From positions 28,481-92,480 of the forward strand of contig CACHGK010000005.1 in NCBI GenBank assembly GCA_902579395.1: DNA of 64,000 bases, in the 5' to 3' direction. Position numbers and translations under genes: made by a program. Numbering within the stretch: the stretch's first letter is position 1; each line of letters begins with the position of its first letter. A model generated the notes under the pieces. That model saw only the letters and a program-made list of their open reading frames with translations, searched no databases and was not told the origin of the DNA. Origin of the DNA: an uncultured Alphaproteobacteria bacterium (GTDB lineage Bacteria; Pseudomonadota; Alphaproteobacteria; Methylaequorales; Methylaequoraceae). Below, in pieces: positions 39,959 to 49,664 of this stretch.

Positions 39959-40678
39959 ATGAATTTTTTGGTTAGTGTGAAAAATATAAGTGAAATTTCT
40001 GATGAGTTATTAAATGAGATCGATATACTTGATTTAAAAGATCCGTCGAAAGGATCTATTGGCGCATGGAATAATTTGGAAATAAAAAAAGTAATAACAC
40101 GATTTAAAAATAGGACGAAAATTTCGGCAACTCTTGGTGATATATTTAATAATAAAAAATTTAAAGAAAGCTTAGAGAGTTTTGACAACTTAAATTTAGA
40201 TTTTGTAAAATTCGGTTTACTATCATTTGCTAATGAAAATTTATTTGAAAAATTGAGATTAATTTCTTTAAAAAAATTTAGAACCAAATTGGTATGTGTT
40301 GTTTTTGTTGACCATAAAGAAACATTTGATCGGGTGAATAGAAGTATAAAAATTTTTTTAGATGCTGGAATTGAGTTTATTTTACTTGATACTTTTAGAA
40401 AAGATGCAGGCAATCTTCTAGATTTTTGTAATAGGAAGTATTTGGAGAAATTTATATCGAAATGTAAGCATTTCAATATTAAAGTTGGACTAGCTGGCGG
40501 GTTAAAAGAATCTCAAGTACCAACTTTATTATCTTTAAAACCAAATATAATTGGTTTTCGATCAGCTGTTTGTGAATTTTATAAAAGAGAATCGTTAATA
40601 AAACTCAAAAAGGTAAGAAGGATTTCATTTCATTTTAATTCTTTCAGAAGTAATGCAACTGAAAGAGCAGGTGCATGA
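39959..40678 (+). CDS. mfnB: (5-formylfuran-3-yl)methyl phosphate synthase-like (MfnB)
   Basis: LLVSV..DILDLKDPSKGSIGAW; VGLAGGLKESQVPTLLSLKPNIIGFRSAVC. Confidence 0.85.
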   Translation: MNFLVSVKNISEISDELLNEIDILDLKDPSKGSIGAWNNLEIKKVITRFKNRTKISATLGDIFNNKKFKESLESFDNLNLDFVKFGLLSFANENLFEKLRLISLKKFRTKLVCVVFVDHKETFDRVNRSIKIFLDAGIEFILLDTFRKDAGNLLDFCNRKYLEKFISKCKHFNIKVGLAGGLKESQVPTLLSLKPNIIGFRSAVCEFYKRESLIKLKKVRRISFHFNSFRSNATERAGA

Positions 40679-41655
40679 TAGGAAGCCTTTATATTTAGGT
40701 TTGATTTTTTTAAAAATGAATGAAGATATTTGGTTTTATATTTTTTTTGCTTTAAGAAATTCGTAAGAACCTCTTGACCTATCCCAGAAGTGACAACAGT
40801 GAATTTTTTTAAGTCAAAATTACATCTAAGTTTCTCTATAGTATCTGAAATAGTATTAAGTTGAATTGAAGAAATCCTTTGGCAAATTTTTAACAATCTT
40901 TCTTTCATGTTTTCGTTATAATCAAATCCGAAGCTTCTTGATAATCTTTTGAGACTATTGCGTATTGTTTTATTAGATCCATCCGCCGTTACGTCTAAAT
41001 CAATTTTTCTATTCAATTTTTTTAATATTCTATATATATCAGATGAATCAGAAAAAAACTCTGGTATAATTTTTAGTCGTTGGTTTTCTAAATTAATTTC
41101 AGAAGTTATTCCAAATAAAGGAGTTCTAGTGAAACCGGTATAAAGAAGTTCAAGATTTTTTATTCTTGAAAAATCATCAAATGATTCATTTAATAGTTTT
41201 CCATCTTTAATACATATTAGATCTGTTGTTGTGGATCCAAAATCCACAATTATTCCATTCCTAATTTTTTCTTTAAAAAAATTTCCTATACTATGCCAAT
41301 TCATAGATATCAATTCATGATGTTTTGGTTTTTTTAAAAAAGTTTTGGATGAAGTTACATAGAAGAAATTATCAAAGTTAAGAAATTTGCAATATTCCAT
41401 TATTGTGGATACTCCATGTTTTCTATTTTTGAAATTATCACATAGCTCAGCTGACATCGTTAAACCACATTTTATTTTTTTTTGGGGTAATAATTTATTT
41501 AACTCTAAGAACTTATTTTTCAAAGTTTTAATATCTTTCCATATTTTGCAACTTGAATAATCTACGAATCTGATTATCTCATTTTCGTCAACACCAATTA
41601 TTTTTAAATGTGCACCGCCAATATCAATTCCTAAGTGAGAAACTTCTTTTGTCAT
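40630..41655 (-). CDS. hydantoinase/oxoprolinase-like H4MPT-linked C1 transfer pathway protein
   Basis: LGIDIGGAHLKI, GLTMSAELCDNF, IVDFGSTTTDLI. Confidence 0.83.
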   Translation of the reverse strand: MTKEVSHLGIDIGGAHLKIIGVDENEIIRFVDYSSCKIWKDIKTLKNKFLELNKLLPQKKIKCGLTMSAELCDNFKNRKHGVSTIMEYCKFLNFDNFFYVTSSKTFLKKPKHHELISMNWHSIGNFFKEKIRNGIIVDFGSTTTDLICIKDGKLLNESFDDFSRIKNLELLYTGFTRTPLFGITSEINLENQRLKIIPEFFSDSSDIYRILKKLNRKIDLDVTADGSNKTIRNSLKRLSRSFGFDYNENMKERLLKICQRISSIQLNTISDTIEKLRCNFDLKKFTVVTSGIGQEVLTNFLKQKKYKTKYLHSFLKKSNLNIKASYHAPALSVALLLKELK

Positions 41656-42614
41656 TAAAAAATATATTTGAATTTTTTTAGTAACTTGGGATAAATATTT
41701 TCTAATTCTTTATTTAAGTAAAAATTAGTAATTGCATCGATAGTTTTTTGGTCATAAGACATCTCAATACCACAATATGAACTTGTGAATCTCGAATTTA
41801 TTTCTAAAACTAACCATTTTCTTTTATGTAAAATTATGTCAACACCAATTATACCAAATAGTCCTTTGAATGTTCTACTTATTTGATTTGCAAGATATTC
41901 GATTTCTTTTCTATTATTTTCCAATCCTCCCATTAAACAACCGATCTGATAAATTCTATTTTTTTCAAGTTTTATTATTTGTTCATTACAACAAATAACT
42001 CTATTTTCTCCATTTTTACATAACATTAAAAAGCTTCCCTTTTTACCTGAATAAAATTTTTGAAATATATAATTTTTATCTCTTTTTATATCTTCATAAT
42101 TTAGTATTCTTACATTATCTGATCCTGCACCATATTCCGGTTTTGAGACGAATTGTGTATTTAATAAAATTTTTTTGTCTCTAATTGTTTTAACTGTTGG
42201 TATTTCATATTTATTTAAAAAATCAATTGTTTTTATTTTAGATGAGAAAATTTTAATGCAATCAAAACTCGATCCCAAAGTTTTAAACAACTTATTTGTA
42301 ATTTTAAAAAGGTCGATATGGATTTTACTAGTTTCGGGAGCTACAAGAATTACTTCATGATCAGCGTCTAATTTATTTAAAATGTCAATAAATGAAACAT
42401 TTATACTAGTAAAATAATATTTTACTTTTTTAAATTTTTGAGTATTAAGATTTTTATTTCGCAAAACAATAATATTTTTGATTCTATCACTTTTTACAAA
42501 ATTCTTTATTATGGAATTAGTGATGTTGAGAGCCTCTTCAAATATTTTTTGGTTTTGGCGTTTTTCAATATTCGATTGCGCTGTAAAATATTCTAAAATA
42601 ACTAACTTTTTCAT
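41655..42614 (-). CDS. ATP-grasp protein (H4MPT cluster)
   Basis: VSKPEYGAGSDNVRI, GLFGIIGVDIILHKRKWLVLEINSRFTSSY. Confidence 0.82.
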   Translation of the reverse strand: MKKLVILEYFTAQSNIEKRQNQKIFEEALNITNSIIKNFVKSDRIKNIIVLRNKNLNTQKFKKVKYYFTSINVSFIDILNKLDADHEVILVAPETSKIHIDLFKITNKLFKTLGSSFDCIKIFSSKIKTIDFLNKYEIPTVKTIRDKKILLNTQFVSKPEYGAGSDNVRILNYEDIKRDKNYIFQKFYSGKKGSFLMLCKNGENRVICCNEQIIKLEKNRIYQIGCLMGGLENNRKEIEYLANQISRTFKGLFGIIGVDIILHKRKWLVLEINSRFTSSYCGIEMSYDQKTIDAITNFYLNKELENIYPKLLKKFKYIF

Positions 42615-42629
42615 CCACTGAAATTCTTT

Positions 42630-43325
42630 ATGAAAATTATATTAGCAGTTGATATATTGAATGGCAAAGTTGTAAAAGCTTTTGCAGGTTTAAGAATGAA
42701 TTACAAACCACTTTTAATTCAAAATAGAGATTTTTCAGATGCTATTAAATTGATAAAGGAGGTAAAAAAAAGAACTCTCTTGAAAGAAGTATATATTGCA
42801 GACCTAAATTCAATTAATAAAAAAGGAACCAACAATCAATATATAGAAAAAGTTCTTAGAAATTTTCCTGAATTAATTTTTCTTATTGATGCTGGTTTCG
42901 ACTATCCGATTTCAGTTTACAAATATCACAAAAGGAAAGAATATAAAAATTTAAAAAACTATGAGATCGTATTAGGGACCGAGACTTTAAGAAATTTTAA
43001 ACTGTCATCTTTTAAACAATCAAAAAAATTTCAGCTTTCTATTGATTTTAATGGTGAACAAGAAAGTTGGTTAAGAAAAATTAGAAAGGAAAGGGTGGAC
43101 TGCAATATTATTTTGATGTTTTTGGAAAAGATTGGTGGACGTGGACTGGACTTACCTCTCATAAAAAAAATTATAGGTCTGTTAAATTCAAGCAAGGTTA
43201 CGGTCGGCGGTGGCTTGAAAACAGAGGGACAAATTTCGCAACTATCCAGAATCGGCGTAGAGAGTGTGCTCTCTTCCACTCTCTTACATCGAAAAATATC
43301 TAGGGACGAAATTTTTGGTCCCTAG
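42630..43325 (+). CDS. HisA/HisF-related TIM-barrel protein (H4MPT cluster)
   Basis: ILAVDILNGKVVKAFAG, GRGLDLPLIKKI, VTVGGGLKTEGQI. Confidence 0.82.
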   Translation: MKIILAVDILNGKVVKAFAGLRMNYKPLLIQNRDFSDAIKLIKEVKKRTLLKEVYIADLNSINKKGTNNQYIEKVLRNFPELIFLIDAGFDYPISVYKYHKRKEYKNLKNYEIVLGTETLRNFKLSSFKQSKKFQLSIDFNGEQESWLRKIRKERVDCNIILMFLEKIGGRGLDLPLIKKIIGLLNSSKVTVGGGLKTEGQISQLSRIGVESVLSSTLLHRKISRDEIFGP

Positions 43326-43328
43326 ATT

Positions 43329-43400
43329 TTAACTTCCTTTAAAAAAAGAGAACAACCTTGAAAGCCATCCGCCACCACTAGCTTTTGTTGATGGCTCCAT
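43329..43400 (-). CDS. putative 23-aa microprotein downstream of fae
   Basis: MEPSTKASGGGWLSRLFSFFKGS*; same strand, 12 nt after fae stop; not in ORF track. Confidence 0.45.
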   Translation of the reverse strand: MEPSTKASGGGWLSRLFSFFKGS

Positions 43401-43412
43401 GTCGGATGTACT

Positions 43413-43922
43413 TCATTTTGCAGCGAAAGGATGTTCTGCAGAATCTTTTTCAGAAACAACATCTTTGGCTTTTGGTTCACCAGCAACTGCTCTTTCAATA
43501 GATTCTTTTGTAGCTTGATAGTTATATTCTTGGATTTTTTTATCATCTTCTGCTAACCAGTGAATGAAAACTCCAACAGATATAAATAAATCATCGGCTT
43601 CATCAGCAGGAATTGTTCCTTCTGCAACACAATCCATAACAGCTTTGGCAACACCATGTTGTGCTGGACCGAACATTTGTACTGCTTGTTTTGCGCCTTT
43701 TATTGTTACTTTGTTAAACATACAAGTTGCTGGTTTGGTCATTAGGTTTGGTGCAACAACCGCAAGAAGAGCAGTAAAGCCATCTTTATTGTTTGTTAAA
43801 CTATTTGCAAAAGCGGTTTCGGCTGGAGTGCCTCTTGGTCCAATTATTAAGTCGATGTGAGCTACTTCGTTTCCATCACCAACTAATGATTCGCCTACTA
43901 GCATTTTTGTGATTTTTGCCAT
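43413..43922 (-). CDS. fae: formaldehyde-activating enzyme
   Basis: [51 protein letters not shown]. Confidence 0.97.
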   Translation of the reverse strand: MAKITKMLVGESLVGDGNEVAHIDLIIGPRGTPAETAFANSLTNNKDGFTALLAVVAPNLMTKPATCMFNKVTIKGAKQAVQMFGPAQHGVAKAVMDCVAEGTIPADEADDLFISVGVFIHWLAEDDKKIQEYNYQATKESIERAVAGEPKAKDVVSEKDSAEHPFAAK

Positions 43923-43965
43923 ATTTCCTCCGTATTGAGATTATTATAACTTCCAGTATAAATTA

Positions 43966-44805
43966 TTATAAAGGAAACTTGAATATATCTCTAATTTTGT
44001 GTATTAGCAAGGTTGTTACTGTTAAATCAGCACAAGTTCCTGGATTGTAGTTTAATTTTTTTAGATAATGATCAAAATTCTTCAGTAAACTATGATTATT
44101 TTTATACATATTTAATTTCTTTTTTAGTTCGCAGCATTTTTTAAATACAATGTTGGCTTTATATTGACCAAATTTTCTTTGAATGTGACTATCAGTTGAT
44201 GTGGATAAAAAACTTATATATAAAATTTCGATAGCAACCTTTCTTGAAGTGCATCTCAATAAATATGTAAAAATTGGCAAGCCAAAATCAAAGATTTCCT
44301 TATAGTTGTTATTGTAGCATTTTGATATTCTATCCCATTCTGAACTTATCTTAATCATTTTTGAGAAGGAAATTTTTTTTTTATCAAAAATATTTCCAGG
44401 TCCTTTGTAATTTTTTAAACCAGCTGGTGAAGCAAATTCTATAGCTTTAGTAAAAAGTTCACCATCTTTTTTCGAAACATTCGATAATAATTTTTCCAAG
44501 TCTCTTTTGAAGTTTTTAGTGCCACTGAGACTAATTCTTATTAATGGTGTGCATAATAAGATAATACCTAAATTATAATTTGAGTTTAATTCTGTTTTAC
44601 ATTTTTTTGTTGACAGAAATATAGATTCTCCAAAACTTAAATTTTTATTTGTTATTATCTCGGAAGAGATTTTAGCTGCATAACGAAATTTTTTTTCGCT
44701 CATACCATGAATTTTGGAAAAAATACTATGGTTGCCAGGTTTAAATGCTGTTAATTCCTCACAACAAGACTGATAATACAATTTCTTTAATATTTCAGAA
44801 GACAT
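43966..44805 (-). CDS. triphosphoribosyl-dephospho-CoA synthase (CitG)-like protein of H4MPT clusters
   Basis: ELTAFKPGNHSIFSKIHGM, CTPLIRI, NPGTCADLTVTTLLIHKI. Confidence 0.83.
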   Translation of the reverse strand: MSSEILKKLYYQSCCEELTAFKPGNHSIFSKIHGMSEKKFRYAAKISSEIITNKNLSFGESIFLSTKKCKTELNSNYNLGIILLCTPLIRISLSGTKNFKRDLEKLLSNVSKKDGELFTKAIEFASPAGLKNYKGPGNIFDKKKISFSKMIKISSEWDRISKCYNNNYKEIFDFGLPIFTYLLRCTSRKVAIEILYISFLSTSTDSHIQRKFGQYKANIVFKKCCELKKKLNMYKNNHSLLKNFDHYLKKLNYNPGTCADLTVTTLLIHKIRDIFKFPL

Positions 44806-45664
44806 TTTTTTTCATATTATTGATGAAATCCTCAACTAAAATCTCTGACAAGTTTTTACTTTCAAGTTCTTGAATTGATTTCCACGATGGGATGCTGTTC
44901 ACCTCTAGTACATAGTATTCATCTTCAAAAAATTTAAGATCAATTCCTCCATAACCCAGATTGAATAACTTTGATACTTTTCTGCTTAAGTAACTAATTT
45001 CATTATTTATTTTCATTTTTTTTATAAATGCACCTTGGTATGCATTTGTGATTATTCTATTAGATAATCTTTTCATAATTGCAATAGGTTCATGGTTACT
45101 TACTAACACTCTTATGTCACAATGTTTTTTTTTATTTACATCCCCTAAAAATTTTTGAAGATAGTAAACATTTCCTACTGCGTCTGATTTTTTTAAATCA
45201 CTGAGACTCTTAATTAAAAGTATATTTTTTCCTTGAGAACCAAATATTGGTTTTAGCAAGAAATTATTTTGACTGTTTAATTCTTTAATTTTCCCTATTC
45301 TGACCATGGTCTCTGGAGATCTAATCTTATTTATTTCAAGAAGCCCAGTTGTTCTGACTTTATCCACGGTTTTTTCTATTGTATCTGCCGAATTGTGAAT
45401 ATAAATTCCTTCTTGTTTTAAAAGATGTAAGAATGTCAATTTTGTTGTTATTTCTTCCAATGAACCATTTTTTATAAACCTTACCCAGATTCCATTAATA
45501 TTTTTTAATGCTTTATTGAAATGAAAGATTTTCTCTTTACTGAACATGGCATATATTTCATCGTAATTTAATTTTATAACTTTACACTTTTTTTTTAGAA
45601 GATTCGATTCTAACTGCTGACTGTGCCAATCATGAATATCACTGATAATTGCTACTGAATACAT
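44795..45664 (-). CDS. RimK/MptN-like ATP-grasp ligase
   Basis: FLLKPIFGSQGKNILLI, LFNLGYGGIDLKFFEDEYYVLEVNSIPSW. Confidence 0.85.
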   Translation of the reverse strand: MYSVAIISDIHDWHSQQLESNLLKKKCKVIKLNYDEIYAMFSKEKIFHFNKALKNINGIWVRFIKNGSLEEITTKLTFLHLLKQEGIYIHNSADTIEKTVDKVRTTGLLEINKIRSPETMVRIGKIKELNSQNNFLLKPIFGSQGKNILLIKSLSDLKKSDAVGNVYYLQKFLGDVNKKKHCDIRVLVSNHEPIAIMKRLSNRIITNAYQGAFIKKMKINNEISYLSRKVSKLFNLGYGGIDLKFFEDEYYVLEVNSIPSWKSIQELESKNLSEILVEDFINNMKKNVF

Positions 45665-45665
45665 A

Positions 45666-46616
45666 TCAGTTAGTAAATGATTTCTCCACTAAATCAAAAT
45701 TTACTTTTCCAGAGGTATAAGACATACCAGTTTTTTTTGAATTAATTAGCACACATGCTGGACTGAATAGTGATCCATCTATTTTATAGAAATCCTTGTC
45801 ATAATCTAAAAAGATTTGTTTGAATGGTTTGCCATAATCTTTAGAGTTAAAACTAGGTAAATTTTCTGATAGTTTTATTATTTCGCTTTCATCCCCATCT
45901 ATACAAATACTAACCTTTCCGCCGTAAATTATTGCATCATTTGTTCTACCCATCCCAGAGATAAAGTCATTTGCAATAGGAGGTATTGGGGCAGTTGCAA
46001 AACCATGAAGAATTTTGTTTAATGGAAATTTAAGTTCATGCATCTTATGAATTGCAACCTCTAGGACTCTTGATACAACTTGGATGGTTCCGCAGAGTGA
46101 TGTAGTTGGTGTTAGGATAAATGTAATGTTTTTTGGCAGAACTTTACAATCATTTGATATTTTTCTTACTATTTCTTCTGGAGGATTTGTTCCAACTTCT
46201 AAAACAATGCAAGTAGAAGAACTTTTATCTTTATAATTAAGTTCTTTAAAAATTTCCTCCTTCTGAGCTAAAGATCTAGCTGGTCCCGAACCAAGTGAAA
46301 AAAAATTATTATGATTTAAACTCCAGCCAGCATATTGAGATCCCAAACATGCTAAAACAGGATTTGAGGCATGAACAGACACACTTTTATATGATGAATT
46401 GAAATTAAATTCTGGAACAATATTGACATAACCTAAACCACCCAGACATATCTCAGCTATTTTTCTTCCACCTTCAATACTTCCGAAGGAGTTTATTCCT
46501 GCATCAATAATTTTAGACCCAAGAGGTCCTGTAGAAATCGACAATCCAAGCTTATTACTTTCTTTTTTAAGATCATCTACTAAAAGATTAGTTTCTTTAT
46601 TTAAGCTATAACTCAT
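45666..46616 (-). CDS. mch: methenyltetrahydromethanopterin cyclohydrolase
   Basis: KIAEICLGGLGYVNIVPEF, VHASNPVLACLGSQYAGWSL, GTNPPEEIV. Confidence 0.96.
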   Translation of the reverse strand: MSYSLNKETNLLVDDLKKESNKLGLSISTGPLGSKIIDAGINSFGSIEGGRKIAEICLGGLGYVNIVPEFNFNSSYKSVSVHASNPVLACLGSQYAGWSLNHNNFFSLGSGPARSLAQKEEIFKELNYKDKSSSTCIVLEVGTNPPEEIVRKISNDCKVLPKNITFILTPTTSLCGTIQVVSRVLEVAIHKMHELKFPLNKILHGFATAPIPPIANDFISGMGRTNDAIIYGGKVSICIDGDESEIIKLSENLPSFNSKDYGKPFKQIFLDYDKDFYKIDGSLFSPACVLINSKKTGMSYTSGKVNFDLVEKSFTN

Positions 46617-46623
46617 ATATTAA

Positions 46624-47688
46624 TTAATCTAAATTATTTAAAATTATATACGATAATTTTTTAAATTTTTTTTTTAATTTTTCTGTATCGTTTGATTCTA
46701 AATGAATAAGACAAATTGGTTCATTTTTGTTTATTTTTGCATTTTCTAATGGAAGTTCTGAAAATGAACGTGAATTTTTGAGACTTTTTATGAAATCAAA
46801 TTTTTTTCCATTGATTAGTATTTTTTTTTTACTGTAAATAATTTGTGTCCCAAAAAATCTTTTGATTGTATTTTCTTTATTTCTAAAATTAACATCTTTA
46901 TATATATTCCTGTGAATTTTATAAATTAAATTTGTACTTAATCCTGGTCTCCCGTTTAATTCGGCAATATAAATCTTCTCTGTTTCAAGTTCTAAAATTA
47001 AATCTAAATTGTTTATTCCATTTAAATTATAAATTTGCGTTACTTGTTTACATATTTTAGAAAGTTTATCAAAAAGCGAACAATTTATCTTTTTAGTTAT
47101 GATGCCTTTAATTAAAAAAGGTTTATAAGTATCTTCTTGAAAATATTGATTACATATAGTCAGCACTTCTATTTTTTTATTAAGTACAAAAAATTGTATT
47201 GAAAGATGCTCACCAAAAATTTTTTTCTGATAATATTCATCTTGCTTCAATGAATTAGATTTAAGGTTTTTAATAAATACTCCTCCGTATGATTTAAATT
47301 TTTTTATCAAATATTTGTCATTAATTGGTTTTTTTCTAGACCATTGTGGCACACGAATTCCTTTTTGTTTTAAATCTTGGAAGAAGGCTTGTGAATTAAT
47401 ATCTTTCAAAATATTGGAACTATTCCCTCTGTTTTTTCTTCTAGATATAAGATCATTTTCATTGATTAATTCAGCAAAACCAGAGCCAATCAATATTTCC
47501 ATTTTTTCTTCAGAATCTAAAAAGTTAAGAATTTTTTTTAATTTCTGGATATTATAATTAATTTGGAAAACTTTCTGGCAATACTTTTGTAAATTTAAAC
47601 TTCTATATTTACATATTGCATAGACTAAATAATTTTGCTTAAAAAAAATCTTCGCTAAATCTTCGCATGAAGAAGCAACAATTATGAT
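46624..47688 (-). CDS. ATP-grasp protein; N-terminus extended upstream of track ORF, no canonical start codon
   Basis: Open frame upstream of 47502 reads IIIVASSCEDLAKIFFKQNYLVYAICKYRSLNLQKYCQKVFQINYNIQKLKKILNFLDSEEKMEILIGSGFAELI, a plausible N-terminal lobe; no ATG/GTG/TTG. Confidence 0.7.
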   Translation of the reverse strand: MIIVASSCEDLAKIFFKQNYLVYAICKYRSLNLQKYCQKVFQINYNIQKLKKILNFLDSEEKMEILIGSGFAELINENDLISRRKNRGNSSNILKDINSQAFFQDLKQKGIRVPQWSRKKPINDKYLIKKFKSYGGVFIKNLKSNSLKQDEYYQKKIFGEHLSIQFFVLNKKIEVLTICNQYFQEDTYKPFLIKGIITKKINCSLFDKLSKICKQVTQIYNLNGINNLDLILELETEKIYIAELNGRPGLSTNLIYKIHRNIYKDVNFRNKENTIKRFFGTQIIYSKKKILINGKKFDFIKSLKNSRSFSELPLENAKINKNEPICLIHLESNDTEKLKKKFKKLSYIILNNLD

Positions 47689-47699
47689 TTCTTTTTTTC

Positions 47700-48596
47700 T
47701 TAAAGATCTAATATTTCTCTTGCGGTTGTTAAAGCTTCATCAAAATTAAGATAAAGCGGTTTTTCTGTAGAACACATTTTTTCAAACATTTTATATTGTG
47801 TCTTTACTTTTATATCACCAGAGGTCAGAGGACCTATTGAAAAAGCTCCGCAATCGTGCTTTTCATCATTATCGTTCAAATTTACACCTTCTAACCCTGC
47901 CGGAGGAACGGCATTTACATCTGCTAAAATCATTGCTTTTTTAGCAATACCTAATTGTTTTTTGCTTATTACTTGCGTCCCAGCTCTGGCAGCACAAAAT
48001 ATGATATCCGCATCAGGGAGGTAGGATGAATTAAGTTCATCTGATGAACCGTCACCGGGGATTATTTCAACATTAAACCTAGATTGGTATTCATTTGCTT
48101 TTTTTTCAACATTTGTTATGCCATCATAACCGACAATAGTGCATTTTGAACCTTCTTTTGCGCACATTATAGCGGAAATGCCTCCAACTATTCCTTTACC
48201 ACCATAGATAATAATGTTTTTATTTTTAAAATCTGTTTTAAACTTTTCCTTCAAAGTTTTTTCTGTACAAGCAACCATGGCGGCGGCTGTTGTAAACGAG
48301 CCTGCTGGATCAGGAAAGACTGAAATTTCAAATGGAGGCACCATTGACTTTTTTGCCATATCCATCATATCAAGCGCAAGCGAAGCGTCTTTTCCGCATA
48401 TAAAAATCCCTGTCTTTTTTGCATTATTTACAGATCTAGAAAATATAGCATCTTGCACAAGACCTTTAACATCAGTTAAGTTTACATTAGTATAAGGAAT
48501 TACAACATCATATCCAGCATCGCATGCCATATTGACGTCGAAAGGGCTTACATTTCCCTGAGGGCTTATCATGTGAAGAATATTTTTTTTTGACAT
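47700..48596 (-). CDS. mtdB: NAD(P)-dependent methylenetetrahydromethanopterin dehydrogenase
   Basis: ILHMISPQGNVSPFDVNMACDAGYD; FPDPAGSFTTAAAMVAC; IIIYGGKGIVGGISA. Confidence 0.95.
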   Translation of the reverse strand: MSKKNILHMISPQGNVSPFDVNMACDAGYDVVIPYTNVNLTDVKGLVQDAIFSRSVNNAKKTGIFICGKDASLALDMMDMAKKSMVPPFEISVFPDPAGSFTTAAAMVACTEKTLKEKFKTDFKNKNIIIYGGKGIVGGISAIMCAKEGSKCTIVGYDGITNVEKKANEYQSRFNVEIIPGDGSSDELNSSYLPDADIIFCAARAGTQVISKKQLGIAKKAMILADVNAVPPAGLEGVNLNDNDEKHDCGAFSIGPLTSGDIKVKTQYKMFEKMCSTEKPLYLNFDEALTTAREILDL

Positions 48597-49570
48597 TATT
48601 TCACCTTTTTTTTAGTTATTAATTTTCCTGAGTTTCTTCCATCTATTTTTATAATCTCGACCCCATTTATATCATTTAAATTAATATATTCTTCCAAATA
48701 TTTTGACAACTCATTTCTTTTTTTTGAATTTTCACAAAATACGAATCCAGTTGGTCCCCAAGAGGATTGACCAAAACACTTGATGCCTTTTTTTTTTAAA
48801 CTTGTAAATATTCTCTCTACTTTTTGGCTAGCATATTTTGTGCTTTTTCCATAAAAGGTTTGCGACATCATATCTTGAATTGTTCTTATTCCATTTGAGA
48901 ATTCTCTAAAGTTTTTTTCTATTAAACCAGGAATGACATTCATTAATAAGGCTTTGCAATTGGCGTTTGTTTTATAATTATCAACTTTATTTAAATCTTT
49001 GAATTCTTGGATTTCTCTATTCCCGTGAATTCCTTTCACGCTCTTATCAAAAATCATCAAAATTTTCCAATCTTTGGGCCATTTAATATTAAGTATATTC
49101 AATGGAGGGTTTTTTGATCTTTTTGATTTTCCTACATCTACATTGAATCCTCCATTCTTAAAAGATTCAATTCCAATTCCCGATCTTTTACCTCTTTTTA
49201 AAAGACAAGCAATTTGATTAATACTTAATTTAAGTTTATCAAATTTAGCTATCAAATATCCCACTGATAATGCAAGCTGAGTTCCTGAACCAAGGCCGCT
49301 ATGTGCGGGTATCTGGTTTAATACTGAAATTTTAAAATTTGATAAATTATGGTTTTTTTTTAAAATTTTTATGATTTTTAAAATCCTTGATTTAGTCAAC
49401 TTGTCTAAACATAAAATTTCAAATCTATCAGAACTTTCAATTTGTAATTTTAAAAAAAAATTTGATATAGTTAAACCAATGCTGCCATATTTTCGATGGC
49501 TTTTTTTCTCCAAGTCAAGAAATCCTAAATGAATTCTTGCTGGTGAAGTTAGACTTAAAATTTTTTTCAT
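48596..49570 (-). CDS. mptG: beta-ribofuranosylaminobenzene 5'-phosphate synthase-like GHMP kinase-fold protein
   Basis: SPARIHLGFLDLEKKSHRKYGSIGLTI; IPAHSGLGSGTQLALSVG; GQSSWGPTGFVF. Confidence 0.88.
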   Translation of the reverse strand: MKKILSLTSPARIHLGFLDLEKKSHRKYGSIGLTISNFFLKLQIESSDRFEILCLDKLTKSRILKIIKILKKNHNLSNFKISVLNQIPAHSGLGSGTQLALSVGYLIAKFDKLKLSINQIACLLKRGKRSGIGIESFKNGGFNVDVGKSKRSKNPPLNILNIKWPKDWKILMIFDKSVKGIHGNREIQEFKDLNKVDNYKTNANCKALLMNVIPGLIEKNFREFSNGIRTIQDMMSQTFYGKSTKYASQKVERIFTSLKKKGIKCFGQSSWGPTGFVFCENSKKRNELSKYLEEYINLNDINGVEIIKIDGRNSGKLITKKKVK

Positions 49571-49664
49571 AATTTTATTTATTTAGTATATTTATTAATT
49601 AGAATTTTAAATATACTATGATTTTGAATTACATTTCATATTAAAAAAAAACAAAGGAAATTAA

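Noticed and set aside
39955-40476. 173-aa minus-strand ORF
   Set aside because: Antisense shadow of the mfnB-like gene in AT-rich sequence; low-complexity F/S/K peptide
43322-43546. 74-aa minus-strand ORF overlapping the fae 3' end
   Set aside because: Out-of-frame with fae, whose C-terminus (SAEHPFAAK) is well defined; the 23-aa ORF in the same interval is the better candidate
44795-45664. Considered RimK proper (ribosomal S6 modification)
   Set aside because: Context between citG-like and mch genes favours an MptN-type cofactor ligase; left as RimK/MptN-like
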